From assembly GCF_013409785.1 (NCBI RefSeq), contig NZ_JACCBV010000001.1, positions 1,736,001 through 1,800,000 on the forward strand: a DNA stretch of 64,000 nucleotides, in the 5' to 3' direction. The notes under the pieces are model-generated. The model was not told the origin of the DNA. It saw only the letters and a program-made list of their open reading frames with translations, and did not search any database. The position numbers were made by a program, and so were the translations under genes. This document shows, one piece after another, positions 19,669 through 28,868 of this stretch (position 1 is the first letter of the stretch; every line of letters begins with the position of its first letter). The stretch comes from Microbacterium immunditiarum (lineage in GTDB: Bacteria > Actinomycetota > Actinomycetes > Actinomycetales > Microbacteriaceae).

Positions 19669-20589
19669 GTGCCCCGACACACAGTGCCGACGAGCCAGCG
19701 CTCCGGCGCGGAGGCGCCGGAGGACAGTTTGGCTGAAGAGACCATCTCGCCACCCGACGAGACCTTGACCCAGTCGACGGACTTGAGCCGTCGCAACCGC
19801 AACAGACGACCCGTCGCCCCCCGCACGCCCACGCGCGCCACGGCCCGTCCCTCGGCCGCGAAGGCGTCGCGCAGCGCCGTCAAGCCTCTCCGCAGCCTCG
19901 CGACCCTTGCCGTCGTCGGCGGCCTCATCGCGACCGTCGCGCTCCCCGCGTACGGCGCGTGGCGTCCCGCCGAGGACGCCGTCACCATCCAGCAGGTCGC
20001 CGCCGATGACGCGCAGTCCCTCGTCGTCGCGTCGAACGCGACCGGCGTCGAGCTCGCCCGCGGCGGCTACGCCGCGACGACCGAGGACGAGATCGCCAAG
20101 AAGAAGGCGCAGGAGGCCGCTGCCGCCCGCGCGCGCGCGATCCAGAGCAGTGTGGCATCTGTTCCCATCAACATCAGCATGGTCTCGCCCGGCAGCGGTG
20201 CCGTGCGGTGGCCGCTGCTCAACTTCACCAAGGGCCGCGGGCTCGGCGACTCCGGCTACCACCAGGGCGTCGATCTGCTGACCTCGTGCGGCACGCCGAT
20301 CTACGCGGCCGCGGCCGGCGTGGTGCGTGTGTCGCAGGAGAGCTTCGGCGGCTACGGCGTCGCGATCACGATCGACCACGTCATCAACGGGCAGAAGGCC
20401 TCGACGCTCTACGGCCACATGACGTACGGCAGCCGTCAGGTCGCCGCCGGGCAGGCGGTCGAGGCGGGGCAGCTGATCGGACTCGTCGGAAGCACCGGCA
20501 GCTCGACCGCGTGTCACCTGCACTTCGAGGTGCGCATCAACGACGCGCTCGTGGACCCGTGGGCGTGGCTGCAGGCGAACGCCGGCTGA
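19669..20589 (+). CDS. M23-family metallopeptidase (cell-wall hydrolase)
   Basis: A 306-residue exported LytM-type peptidoglycan endopeptidase. A long Pro/Arg-rich cytoplasmic head is followed by a membrane or signal helix (SLATLAVVGGLIATVALPAY, residues 83-102), a helical linker (DEIAKKKAQEAAAARARA) and the catalytic domain with the zinc ligands of GYHQGVDLL and HLHFEVR. All expected active-site residues are visible. The start is GTG, behind a promoter and a hairpin-forming leader. Confidence 0.9.
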   Translation: MPRHTVPTSQRSGAEAPEDSLAEETISPPDETLTQSTDLSRRNRNRRPVAPRTPTRATARPSAAKASRSAVKPLRSLATLAVVGGLIATVALPAYGAWRPAEDAVTIQQVAADDAQSLVVASNATGVELARGGYAATTEDEIAKKKAQEAAAARARAIQSSVASVPINISMVSPGSGAVRWPLLNFTKGRGLGDSGYHQGVDLLTSCGTPIYAAAAGVVRVSQESFGGYGVAITIDHVINGQKASTLYGHMTYGSRQVAAGQAVEAGQLIGLVGSTGSSTACHLHFEVRINDALVDPWAWLQANAG

Positions 20590-20695
20590 GGTCTCGGTTC
20601 ACCGACACGCCATAACGCGTTCGCGTCGACTCGCCCTCGGGTGGGTCGACGTGCATTACCCTGAAACCCGACGCTGAGAGAAGCGGAGGGAGCCG

Positions 20696-20794
20696 ATGGG
20701 CAGCACACCACGCATCCGAACCACGGATGCGCTCGGACGCCTCGTCCTCCGGCATTGCACGAGCGGATGCCACGGCCGCACCGTGGCGCCATAG
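20696..20794 (+). CDS. 32-codon ORF with C-x3-C motif (candidate small protein or leader peptide)
   Basis: A short ORF with a strong Shine-Dalgarno (GGAGGGAG, seven bases before the ATG), a TACCCT -10-like hexamer at 20657-20662 and an intrinsic terminator that begins on its stop codon. The product ends HCTSGCHGRTVAP, with Cys and His that could bind a metal. Two hairpins lie inside the ORF (20711-20731 and 20769-20787). It could be a translated small protein, a leader peptide or a structured small RNA. No homologue is recognised. Confidence 0.5.
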   Translation: MGSTPRIRTTDALGRLVLRHCTSGCHGRTVAP

Positions 20795-20820
20795 CGCTGT
20801 CTGCCCGACAGCGCTTTTTT
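20793..20820 (+). terminator. Intrinsic terminator with U-tract
   Basis: A perfect 9-bp stem (AGCGCTGTC and GACAGCGCT) with a TGCCC loop, running into six T. It ends the small transcript that starts near 20669. Confidence 0.92.
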
Positions 20821-20893
20821 CGTGCCCCTGCGCACCTCGAATCGTCGCAGTTCGAATACCGAGAAGCCGTCCCGGCCATTCGAGAGGATGATG

Positions 20894-21391
20894 ATGCGCA
20901 CTCTGGTGCTGAACGCGGGCTACGAGCCCCTGGCCGTCGTGTCGTTCAAGCGAGCCCTCGTGCTCGTCATGAACGAGAAGGCGATCGTCGTCGAACACAT
21001 CGATGACGAACCCGTCTGGAGTGCGAGCGGAATGTATGAACGTCCCGCCGTCATCCTCCTGACCCGATACGTGCGCGTTCCCAGCGCCCGGCGCGTCCCG
21101 GTGACGCGCCGGGGGGTGCTGCGGCGCGACGCGCACCGCTGCGGGTACTGCGAGAAGGCGGCGTCGACGATCGACCACATCGTGCCGCGCTCGCGCGGGG
21201 GCGAGGACTCGTGGGAGAACCTCGTCGCGTGCTGCCTGCGGTGCAACAACCTCAAGGGCGATCGCACGCCCGGCGAGATCGGGTGGGAGCTGCGGATGAC
21301 ACCGCGCCCCCCGCGCGGCACGCAGTGGACCGTGCGCGGTACGGATCGCACCGATCCGCGGTGGGAGCCCTATCTCGCGCTCGCGGCGTGA
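20894..21391 (+). CDS. HNH endonuclease family protein
   Basis: A 165-residue protein. It starts MRTLVLNAGYEPLAVVSFKR and has an HNH (beta-beta-alpha metal) nuclease core: CGYC, TIDHIVPRSRGGEDSWENLV and CLRCNNLKGDRT. These zinc CxxC pairs and the His-Asn-His residues are all present. The form is widespread in Actinobacteria with no known role. The ATG at 20894, the third of three consecutive ATG codons, fits the GAGAGG ribosome-binding site best. Confidence 0.85.
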   Translation: MRTLVLNAGYEPLAVVSFKRALVLVMNEKAIVVEHIDDEPVWSASGMYERPAVILLTRYVRVPSARRVPVTRRGVLRRDAHRCGYCEKAASTIDHIVPRSRGGEDSWENLVACCLRCNNLKGDRTPGEIGWELRMTPRPPRGTQWTVRGTDRTDPRWEPYLALAA

Positions 21392-21466
21392 GCCGCGCTC
21401 ACTGAGGCGCTTCCGGGCGGGCGGCCCGAAGCGCCGAGGGTCGTCGGCGCGTGATGGGATGGAGAC

Positions 21467-22030
21467 GTGACCCGAGCTCTCATCGTGATCGACATGCAAC
21501 GCGGCTTCGACGACCTGGACTTCTGGGGGCCGACGACCAACCCCGACTGCGAGGCGAATGTCGCCTCGCTCATTGCCGCGTGGCAGGCGGCGGACGAGCC
21601 GATCGTCGTGGTGCGTCACGATTCGCGGTCGGAGGGGTCGCCGCTGCATCCGTCGAATCCCGGCAATGCCCTGGTCGAGGCTGTCGCGGATGCGCCGGCC
21701 GCGGTGCTCGTGACCAAGCACGTCAACTCGGCGTTCTACGGGGATCCCGATCTGCACGCGTGGCTGCGGGAGCGGGGGATCGAGGAGCTCGTGGTGTGCG
21801 GGATCCAGACGAACATGTGCGTCGAGACGACGGCGCGCATGGGAGGGAACCTCGGCTACGACGTGACGGTCGTGCTCGACGCGACGCGCACGTTCGACCT
21901 GTCGACCGAGGTTTCGGGCCTCGGAACCGTGACCCGGACCGCGGACGAGCTCATGGCCACGACGGCGCTCGATCTGCAGGCAGGCGGGTTCGCGCGGATC
22001 GCCACGACGGCGGAACTCACGGAGGTGTGA
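21467..22030 (+). CDS. Isochorismatase-family cysteine hydrolase
   Basis: A 187-residue hydrolase with the family's catalytic triad: Asp in VIDMQRGFDD, Lys in LVTKHVNSAFYG and Cys in GIQTNMCVETTARM. A cis-peptide segment precedes the Cys, as is normal. The substrate may be a small amide or N-carbamoyl compound and cannot be predicted. It has a GTG start and probably forms a single-gene unit upstream of the SOS cassette. Confidence 0.85.
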   Translation: MTRALIVIDMQRGFDDLDFWGPTTNPDCEANVASLIAAWQAADEPIVVVRHDSRSEGSPLHPSNPGNALVEAVADAPAAVLVTKHVNSAFYGDPDLHAWLRERGIEELVVCGIQTNMCVETTARMGGNLGYDVTVVLDATRTFDLSTEVSGLGTVTRTADELMATTALDLQAGGFARIATTAELTEV

Positions 22031-22104
22031 GACTTCTCGCTGTCTCGGGTCGGGTCTGCCGATGTCGTAGGTAGGAGTTATATTCGATCCCACGATAGAG
22101 AATA

Positions 22105-22120
22105 TAGAACATCTGTTCTA
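22105..22120 (+). promoter_or_regulatory. LexA SOS box
   Basis: TAGAACATCTGTTCTA is a palindrome with arms TAGAACA/TGTTCTA and matches the actinobacterial LexA site GAAC-N4-GTTC. It ends ten bases before the imuA' start codon. A further inverted repeat TATATTC/GAATATA (22079-22106) overlaps its left edge. DNA damage is expected to induce the cassette. Confidence 0.92.
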
Positions 22121-22130
22121 TCATCGGGGG

Positions 22131-22865
22131 ATGAGGGCGATCGTGCGACACCAGGCGATGCCGTCGGCAGACGTGCACGAGCTGCGCGCGCGGCTCGAGC
22201 GGGTGCAGGGGCGGCGCATGGAAGCGCCGGTGCTGCCGACGCATCCGGCTCTCGCCGAGCTGCTTCCGGGCGGGGGATTGCGGGCGGGGTCGATGTACTC
22301 GCTCGCCCCGTCGACGTCGCTGCTGCTCGCGCTGCTCGCACGCCCCACGCAAGAGGGCTCGTGGTGCGGGGTCGTGGGCATGCCCGAGCTCGGCGCCGAG
22401 GCCGCCGAGCGGCTGGGGGTCGATCTCTCGCGGATCGTGCTCGTGCCCGATCCAGGGCCGCGATGGGTCGCGGTCACCGCCACGATCGCCGAGGTGCTGC
22501 CCGTGGTCGCGGTGCGTCCCGCCGGCCGCATCGCCGACGGCGAGCTCTCGCGACTGGCCGCCAGGCTGCGCGATCGCGGATCGGTGCTGCTCGTTCAGGG
22601 CGTCTGGCCGCAGGCCGAAGCGGCGCTGAGCGTGAGCGACGCGGAGTGGACGGGCGTGGGCGACGGCCATGGCTACCTCGCCGGTCGCACGCTCACCGTC
22701 ACCGTGCACAGCAGGCGCTCGCCCGTGCCTCGCCGTGCGCGCCTGCAGCTGCCCGATGTCGGCGGGCGGCTCACGCCCGTCGAGCACGAGCGGGTCGAGC
22801 GTGCGCCGGTTCCCGTCGAGCTCGCCCCCGATTTCGCCGACATTCCGGCGAGGGCGGTGAGCTGA
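22131..22865 (+). CDS. imuA': ImuA'-like protein of the SOS mutasome
   Basis: A 244-residue RecA-like accessory protein. It is recognised mainly by position as the first gene before imuB and dnaE2, and by HPALAELLPGGGLRAGSMYS, the usual ImuA/SulA-like opening, with SLLLALLARPTQEG in place of a clear Walker loop. In mycobacteria ImuA' is needed for induced mutagenesis and binds ImuB. Its transcription is expected to be LexA-controlled. imuB starts one base after its stop codon. Confidence 0.8.
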   Translation: MRAIVRHQAMPSADVHELRARLERVQGRRMEAPVLPTHPALAELLPGGGLRAGSMYSLAPSTSLLLALLARPTQEGSWCGVVGMPELGAEAAERLGVDLSRIVLVPDPGPRWVAVTATIAEVLPVVAVRPAGRIADGELSRLAARLRDRGSVLLVQGVWPQAEAALSVSDAEWTGVGDGHGYLAGRTLTVTVHSRRSPVPRRARLQLPDVGGRLTPVEHERVERAPVPVELAPDFADIPARAVS

Positions 22866-22866
22866 C

Positions 22867-24537
22867 GTGGCGGCGCGGTTCGCCGGGTCGGGCGTCGCGG
22901 AAAGCGGTGCGTCGAGGTCACCCGTGCGCAGCATGGTGCTGTGGTTCCCGGACTGGCCGGTGACCGCGCTCCTGCGCGAAGGGGTTCGCGATGACGCGGG
23001 CGTGCCGTTCGCGGCATCCGCCCCCATCGCCGTGCTGCAGGGCAACGAAGTCGTCGCGTGCTCGCGAGCCGCGCGCGACGCCGGCGTGCGCCGGGGGCAG
23101 CGCCGCCGCGACGCGCAGGCGCGCTGCCCGTCCCTCGCGGTGATCGCCGCCGACCCGGTTCGCGACCACCGGGTGTTCGCCCCGATCGTGTCGCGCGTCG
23201 AAGAGCATGCGCCCGGGGTCCAGCTCGTCCGGCCGGGGCTGTGCGCGTTGCGCGCGCGAGGGCCGGCGCGATACTACGGCGGAGAAGAGGCGGCCGCCCG
23301 CGTGCTGCTCGGCGCCCTCGCCGAGATGGGGATCCACGAGGTGACGGCGGGTGTCGCCGACGGTCCGTTCACCGCGCAGCAGGCGGCGCGCACGGCGCGG
23401 AACGAGGGTGTGCGGGTGGTGCCTTCCGGAGAGGCGGCGGCCTTCCTCGCGCCGCTCTCGGTCGCGACGCTCGACGACGCGTCGGGCGGACTCGCGGTAG
23501 GGGCCACCGGCGGCGAGCTCGCGAGCCTGCTGGCACGACTGGGAGTCCACACGCTCGGCGACTTCGCCGCGCTCGAGGTCGACCGCGTGCGCGAACGGTT
23601 CGGCGAGCGCGGTGTGCGGCTGCACGCCCTCGCGGGGGGCGTCGACTCGAGTCCCGTCGAGCCGCGCATCCCGCCGCCCGAGCTCGAGCGCGAGGTCGTC
23701 TTCGAGCCGCCGCTCGAGATCGCCGAGCAGGTCGCGTTCGCGATGCGTATGCCCGCCGAGGAGTTCATCGCTGGCCTCGGGGCGGTCGACCTCGTGTGCA
23801 CCGAACTCCGAGTCGAGCTCATCGGCGACCGGGGTGAGCGCAGTGAGCGGGTGTGGCTGCATCCGGGCTCGTTCGACGCGTCGGCCGTCGTCGACCGCGT
23901 GCGCTGGCAGCTCGCCGAGGATGCGCTGCCCCCGCCCGGCGACGACGAGGTCGCGCCCGCCGACGGAGCGCTGCGCAGCGGGGTCGGCCTCGTGCGGATC
24001 TCTCCCGAGGCCGTCGACGCGGCGTCGCACCACCGGGTCGCGCTCTTCGGGTCCGGTCCCGACGAGCGCGTGCACCACGCCCTGTCCCGTGTGCAGGCGA
24101 TGCTCGGGCATCGTGGTGTGCTCACACCGGCGGTCGGCGGCGGCAGATGGCTCGCCGAACGCCAGGTGCTCGTGCCGTGGGGCGACCGGGTCGTGCTCGA
24201 CAAGGAGCGGTCGCGCCCGTGGCCGGGGAGCCTTCCCGCGCCGCTGCCGGCCACGGTGTTCCCCGAACCGCGCCCGGCGCGCGTGACCGGCGAGGGCGGC
24301 GCGACGGTGGCCGTCGACGACCGCGGTGCGCTCACCACCCCGCCGACGGTGCTTGTCGAGAGCGGGCAGCGACGCGAGGTCGTGGCGTGGGCGGGTCCGT
24401 GGCCGGTCGTGGAGCGGGGGTGGGACACCTCTCGCGCGCGGCGCGCGCATCGGTTCCAGCTCGTCGACGCCGACGGTGACGCGTGGCTGGTCGTGAACGA
24501 GCACGACGAGTGGGCGGTCGAGGCGAAGTATGACTAG
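22867..24537 (+). CDS. imuB: ImuB, non-catalytic Y-family polymerase homologue
   Basis: A 556-residue Y-family protein. It starts RSMVLWFPDWPVTALLREG, where active Pol IV has a catalytic Asp, so it probably lacks polymerase activity like other ImuB proteins. It still has the palm/finger region (CSRAARDAGVRRGQRRRDAQ) and the little-finger domain. ImuB links DnaE2 to the sliding clamp during translesion synthesis. Start codons at 22867 (GTG) and 22921 (GTG) are both possible. Confidence 0.88.
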   Translation: MAARFAGSGVAESGASRSPVRSMVLWFPDWPVTALLREGVRDDAGVPFAASAPIAVLQGNEVVACSRAARDAGVRRGQRRRDAQARCPSLAVIAADPVRDHRVFAPIVSRVEEHAPGVQLVRPGLCALRARGPARYYGGEEAAARVLLGALAEMGIHEVTAGVADGPFTAQQAARTARNEGVRVVPSGEAAAFLAPLSVATLDDASGGLAVGATGGELASLLARLGVHTLGDFAALEVDRVRERFGERGVRLHALAGGVDSSPVEPRIPPPELEREVVFEPPLEIAEQVAFAMRMPAEEFIAGLGAVDLVCTELRVELIGDRGERSERVWLHPGSFDASAVVDRVRWQLAEDALPPPGDDEVAPADGALRSGVGLVRISPEAVDAASHHRVALFGSGPDERVHHALSRVQAMLGHRGVLTPAVGGGRWLAERQVLVPWGDRVVLDKERSRPWPGSLPAPLPATVFPEPRPARVTGEGGATVAVDDRGALTTPPTVLVESGQRREVVAWAGPWPVVERGWDTSRARRAHRFQLVDADGDAWLVVNEHDEWAVEAKYD

Positions 24538-24573
24538 GCAGCGGGGGAGCGCACCACGGGGGAGGGGTGGCTG

Positions 24574-27500
24574 ATGGGCTTCGACAACCCGCCCATCCCG
24601 TGGTCCGAGATGGAGCGGCTGCTCAGCGATCGGCGTCGGCCGCGGCAGGTGCCGTCCGGGGCCGACGGCGGAGACAGCCCCGCCTGGTCGCACAAGCGCG
24701 CGCCCTACGTGGCGCCGCCGATCCAGCGCCCGCCCGACGCGGTGCCGTACACCGAGCTGCACGCGCACACGTCGTTCTCGTTCCTCGACGGGGCGTCCTC
24801 ACCCGAAGAGCTCGCCGAAGAGGCGGAGCGACTCGGCCTTTCCGCGCTCGCGGTCACCGACCACGACGGGTTCTACGGAATCGTGCGGTTCGCCGAAGCC
24901 GCCGAGAACCTCGAGCTGAAGACCGTGTTCGGCGCCGAGCTGTCGCTCGGGCTGCCCGAACCGCAGAACGGCGAACCCGACCCGGTCGGCGGGCATCTGC
25001 TCGTGCTCGCGCGCGGCGAAGAGGGCTACCACCGGCTCGCGTCGGCCATCACGCACGCCCAGCTGCGCGGCGCCGAGAAGGGCCGTCCCACGTACGACCT
25101 CGACGAGCTCGCGGCGCAGGCCGACGGGCATTGGGCGATCCTCACCGGGTGCCGCAAGGGCGCCGTGCGCAGCGCGCTCGCCGACGAGGGTCCGGAGAGT
25201 GCGGCGCGCGAGCTCGATCGGCTCGTGGAGCTGTTCGGGCCGGATGCCGTCAACGTCGAGCTCATCGACCACGGCGAGCCCCTCGACTCGCGCACGAACG
25301 ACGTGCTGGCGGCGCTTGCAGCCGAGCGGGGTCTTCCCGTGGTCGCGAGCAACAACGTGCACTACGCCTCGCCGCAAAGGGTGAACCTCGCGGCGGCGAT
25401 CGCGGCGGTGCGCGCGAACCGGGGGCTCGACGAGCTCGACGGGTGGCTGCCAGCGCACGCGGGTGCGCACCTGCGGTCCGGAGCCGAGATGGCCGCGCGC
25501 TTCGCCCGCTATCCGGGTGCTGTCGAGCGCACGGTCGAGCTCGCCGACGAGCTCGCCTTCCCGTTGCGCCGTGCACGGCCGGCGCTGCCGAAGCAGGAGG
25601 TGCCCGCGGGGCATACGCCGATGTCGTACCTGCGCGAGCTCGTGTGGAACGCGGTCCCCGGCAAGTACCCCGACCTGACGCCTGAGCAGCGCGTGCGCAT
25701 CGAGAACGAGCTCGCGGTCATCGAGTCGAAGGACTTCCCGGGGTACTTCCTCATCGTGCACGACATCGTGGCCGAGGCCAGGCGGCGCGGCATCCTCTGT
25801 CAGGGCCGCGGCTCCGCCGCGAACAGCGCGGTGTGCTACCTGCTCGGGATCACGGCGGTCGACGCGATCGCGTTCAACCTGCCGTTCGAGCGCTTCTTGT
25901 CGAGCCTGCGCGACGAGGAGCCCGACATCGACGTGGACTTCGACTCCGACCGGCGTGAAGAGATCATCCAGTGGGTGTACGAGCGGTACGGGCGTGAGCG
26001 CGCCGCTCAGGTGGCGAACGTCATCCAGTATCGGCCGAAGAACGCGGTGCGCGACATGGCGAAGGCGCTCGGGCACTCGCCCGGCCAGCAGGACGCGTGG
26101 TCGAAGCAGGTCGAGCGCTGGGGCGCGATGCTCGAGACCGGCGTCGACCACGACATCCCCGACCGGGTGATCGAGTACGCGACCGAGCTGCTGAAGGCGC
26201 CGCGGCACCTGGGCATCCACTCCGGCGGCATGGTGCTCACCGAGCGGCCCGTCGGCGAGGTCGTGCCGATCGAGCACGCGCGCATGGAGAACCGCACCGT
26301 CATCCAGTGGGACAAAGACGACGCGGCCTGGATGGGCCTGGTCAAGTTCGACCTGCTCGGCCTCGGCATGCTCGCCGCCCTGCAGTACACGTTCGACCTC
26401 ATCCGCGCGACGACGGGTGAGGAGTGGGAGCTCGCGACCATCCCGAAAGAAGAGGCGGCGGTGTACGACATGCTGTGCCGCGCCGACTCGATCGGGGTGT
26501 TCCAGGTGGAGTCGCGCGCCCAGATGGGGCTGCTCCCGCGACTGCAGCCCCGCGCGTACTACGACCTCGTGATCGAGATCGCGCTGATCCGTCCGGGTCC
26601 GATTCAGGGTGGGGCGGTGCATCCGTTCGTCCGCCGGAAGCTGGGCTACGAAGAGGTGACGTACCCGCATCCGAAGCTCATGCCGGTGCTCGAGCGCACA
26701 CTCGGCATTCCCGTGTTCCAGGAGCAGCTCATGCAGATGGGCATGGCGGTCGGCGGGCTCACCGGTGAGGACGCCGATCTGCTGCGGCGCGCGATGGGGT
26801 CGAAGCGCGGCGTCGAGCGTATCGAGTCGCTGCGCGAGAAGCTGTACGCCGGCATGGCCGAGAACGGGCTCGTGGGGGAGGACGCGGACGCGATCTACAC
26901 GAAGATCCAGGCGTTCGCGAACTTCGGGTTCGCCGAGTCGCACTCGCTGTCGTTCGCGCTGCTCGTGTACGCCTCGTCGTGGCTCAAGCTCCATTACCCG
27001 GGGGCGTTCCTCGCAGGTCTGCTGCGCGCTCAGCCGATGGGGTTCTACTCGCCCGCGACGCTCGTCGCCGACGCGCGTCGGCACGGCGTCGAGGTGCGGC
27101 GCCCCGATCTGCATCTGTCGGGCGTCGAGGCGGTGCTCGAGCCGGTGGAGGGCACCGGCTCGGGTGAGGTGTTCCCAGATCAGGACATCTGGCGAGTTCA
27201 GGACCATTTCGCGCGGAAACGTCCTGCATTCGCCGGATCTCCTGATGTCGGTGTGGGAGCGGGTGCGGGTGCGGGCGCGCCGTCGGTGGAGTTCACGGAT
27301 GCAGCGCCGGACGGCATCGCCGAGATGAAGCGTCTGCCGACGGGAACGGATGCCTGCACCCAGCGCGTCCAGCCGCCGGTGACGCCCTTCGACCCCGACG
27401 CACCCGACGAGTCCGCCGCCCACCGTCGCGACGGCGCCTTCGCGGTGCGGCTCGGGCTTGCAGGCATACGGGGGATCGGCAAGGCGGTCGCGGAGCGCAT

Positions 27501-28143
27501 CGTCGCGGAGCGCGAGACGGCGGGGCCATTCCGCGATCTGCGCGATCTCGTGCGGCGCACGGGTGTCACCGAGGCGCAGCTCGAGTCGCTCGCCACGGCG
27601 GGTGCGTTCGAGCGACTGGGGTTCAATCGCCGCGAAGCGATCTGGCTCGCGGGGTCGGCCGCGCAGGATCGCGCGGAGTACCTGCCCGACTCGCTCATCG
27701 CGGTGCAGCCGCCGCTCTTCCCCGACCAGACCAGCTACGAGCGGCTCGCTGCCGACCTGTGGGCGACGGGCATCTCGACCGACGACCACCCCATGACCCA
27801 CTACCGGTCGGGACTCGACGCCCGCGGGGTGCTCACATCGACCGAGCTGCGCACGCACGAGACCGGTCGGCGCATCGAGGTCGCGGGGCTCGTCACGCAC
27901 CGGCAGCGGCCGGCGACGGCATCCGGTGTCACGTTCTTGAACCTCGAGGACGAGCACGGCGTCGTCAACGTGATCTGCTCGGTCGGCCTGTGGAACAGGT
28001 ATCGCCGCATCGTGCGCGATGCGCCCGCGCTCATCGTGCGGGGGATCCTCGAGCGTTCGCCCGAGGGCGTCACGAACGTGCTCGCGGATGCCGTGGAAGA
28101 CCTGCGGGTGGGCGTGCAGCATCAGTCGCGCGACTTCCGGTGA
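24574..28143 (+). CDS. dnaE2: Error-prone DNA polymerase DnaE2
   Basis: C-family translesion polymerase of the imu mutasome, 1189 residues. It has an N-terminal PHP domain (TELHAHTSFSFLDGA), catalytic Asp residues in EEPDIDVDFDSDRREE near residue 450, helix-hairpin-helix (GIRGIGKAVAERIV) and a C-terminal OB fold. About residues 855-925 hold an extra segment not typical of DnaE2, partly encoded by an imperfect palindromic DNA element (27179-27246). The frame stays open through it. A GGGGGAGGGG ribosome-binding site precedes the ATG. Confidence 0.95.
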   Translation: MGFDNPPIPWSEMERLLSDRRRPRQVPSGADGGDSPAWSHKRAPYVAPPIQRPPDAVPYTELHAHTSFSFLDGASSPEELAEEAERLGLSALAVTDHDGFYGIVRFAEAAENLELKTVFGAELSLGLPEPQNGEPDPVGGHLLVLARGEEGYHRLASAITHAQLRGAEKGRPTYDLDELAAQADGHWAILTGCRKGAVRSALADEGPESAARELDRLVELFGPDAVNVELIDHGEPLDSRTNDVLAALAAERGLPVVASNNVHYASPQRVNLAAAIAAVRANRGLDELDGWLPAHAGAHLRSGAEMAARFARYPGAVERTVELADELAFPLRRARPALPKQEVPAGHTPMSYLRELVWNAVPGKYPDLTPEQRVRIENELAVIESKDFPGYFLIVHDIVAEARRRGILCQGRGSAANSAVCYLLGITAVDAIAFNLPFERFLSSLRDEEPDIDVDFDSDRREEIIQWVYERYGRERAAQVANVIQYRPKNAVRDMAKALGHSPGQQDAWSKQVERWGAMLETGVDHDIPDRVIEYATELLKAPRHLGIHSGGMVLTERPVGEVVPIEHARMENRTVIQWDKDDAAWMGLVKFDLLGLGMLAALQYTFDLIRATTGEEWELATIPKEEAAVYDMLCRADSIGVFQVESRAQMGLLPRLQPRAYYDLVIEIALIRPGPIQGGAVHPFVRRKLGYEEVTYPHPKLMPVLERTLGIPVFQEQLMQMGMAVGGLTGEDADLLRRAMGSKRGVERIESLREKLYAGMAENGLVGEDADAIYTKIQAFANFGFAESHSLSFALLVYASSWLKLHYPGAFLAGLLRAQPMGFYSPATLVADARRHGVEVRRPDLHLSGVEAVLEPVEGTGSGEVFPDQDIWRVQDHFARKRPAFAGSPDVGVGAGAGAGAPSVEFTDAAPDGIAEMKRLPTGTDACTQRVQPPVTPFDPDAPDESAAHRRDGAFAVRLGLAGIRGIGKAVAERIVAERETAGPFRDLRDLVRRTGVTEAQLESLATAGAFERLGFNRREAIWLAGSAAQDRAEYLPDSLIAVQPPLFPDQTSYERLAADLWATGISTDDHPMTHYRSGLDARGVLTSTELRTHETGRRIEVAGLVTHRQRPATASGVTFLNLEDEHGVVNVICSVGLWNRYRRIVRDAPALIVRGILERSPEGVTNVLADAVEDLRVGVQHQSRDFR
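27179..27246 (+). repeat. 68-bp imperfect palindrome inside dnaE2
   Basis: The two 34-base arms, starting ATCAGGA and ending TCCTGAT, match at 27 of 34 positions around a GCGC centre. The fold would be one long hairpin, like a REP or palindromic mobile element. It lies in a DnaE2 region that looks inserted, followed by a Gly/Ala-rich stretch, and the reading frame continues through it. Confidence 0.8.
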
Positions 28144-28216
28144 CCGGCGGCGGCGCGCGGGGCGGGCTCGGCCCGTGAGCCGATCGACGTCACGGCATCG
28201 CCGCTACGCTCGCTCC

Positions 28217-28762
28217 ATGATCTCGCTCGTGCTTCCCGATCACGCCCGCCGGGACTCGTGGCTCGCTGCGATCGATGAGATCGACGCTGCGGACCTGCAC
28301 GGCTTCTCCACTTTCGGATTCGACGTTCACGAACTGGGCGACCCGGACGTCTTCGATCTGTGGCTGCAGCGCGAGATCCGGCAGCGGACGGAAGGCCAAG
28401 ACGGGTTCGTTCCGGCGACGGTGTGGTGGATCATCGACGACTCCAACCCCACGGAAGTCCTCGGTTCGATTCATCTGCGCCATGAACTCAACGAGGTCCT
28501 GCTCGCCGAGGGCGGTCACATCGGATATGCGGTGCGGCCGTCGGCGCGCGGTCGAGGCGTCGCGACCGCGGCGCTGAAGCTGTGTCTGGAAGAAGCCCGC
28601 CGGCGGGGGATCGTCAAGGTTCTCGTCGTGTGCGAGACGGGCAACTCGGCGTCGGGGCGAACCATCCTGGCCGCCGATGGCGTGCTGGAGAACGTCCACG
28701 GCACGCTCGAGAGGTACTGGATCGAGCTCGACGACGGTCGCGGGGGAGAATCGGCCGCGTGA
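28217..28762 (+). CDS. GNAT-family N-acetyltransferase
   Basis: A 181-residue acetyl-CoA-dependent acetyltransferase. The acetyl-CoA loop is ARGRGVATAALKLCLEEA, preceded by GGHIGYAVRPS (beta-4) and followed by VLVVCETGNSAS. The acceptor is unknown. The ATG lies six bases after TACGCT (28205-28210), so the transcript is probably leaderless. It is the last chromosomal gene before the tRNA and island. Confidence 0.88.
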   Translation: MISLVLPDHARRDSWLAAIDEIDAADLHGFSTFGFDVHELGDPDVFDLWLQREIRQRTEGQDGFVPATVWWIIDDSNPTEVLGSIHLRHELNEVLLAEGGHIGYAVRPSARGRGVATAALKLCLEEARRRGIVKVLVVCETGNSASGRTILAADGVLENVHGTLERYWIELDDGRGGESAA

Positions 28763-28868
28763 CCCCGTGGGCTTTCGGCTGGAGGTCATCCCCGGGCAGG
28801 ACCGCCTTGCGGTGACCGCTCGCGGCACGCGAGAGGGGTGACGGCCGTCACCTAGACTGGATCGGCCA

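Noticed and set aside
24799..28122. 1107-codon minus-strand frame opposite dnaE2
   Set aside because: Low-complexity Arg/His/Glu translation, no motif and no ribosome-binding site; complement of a confirmed gene.
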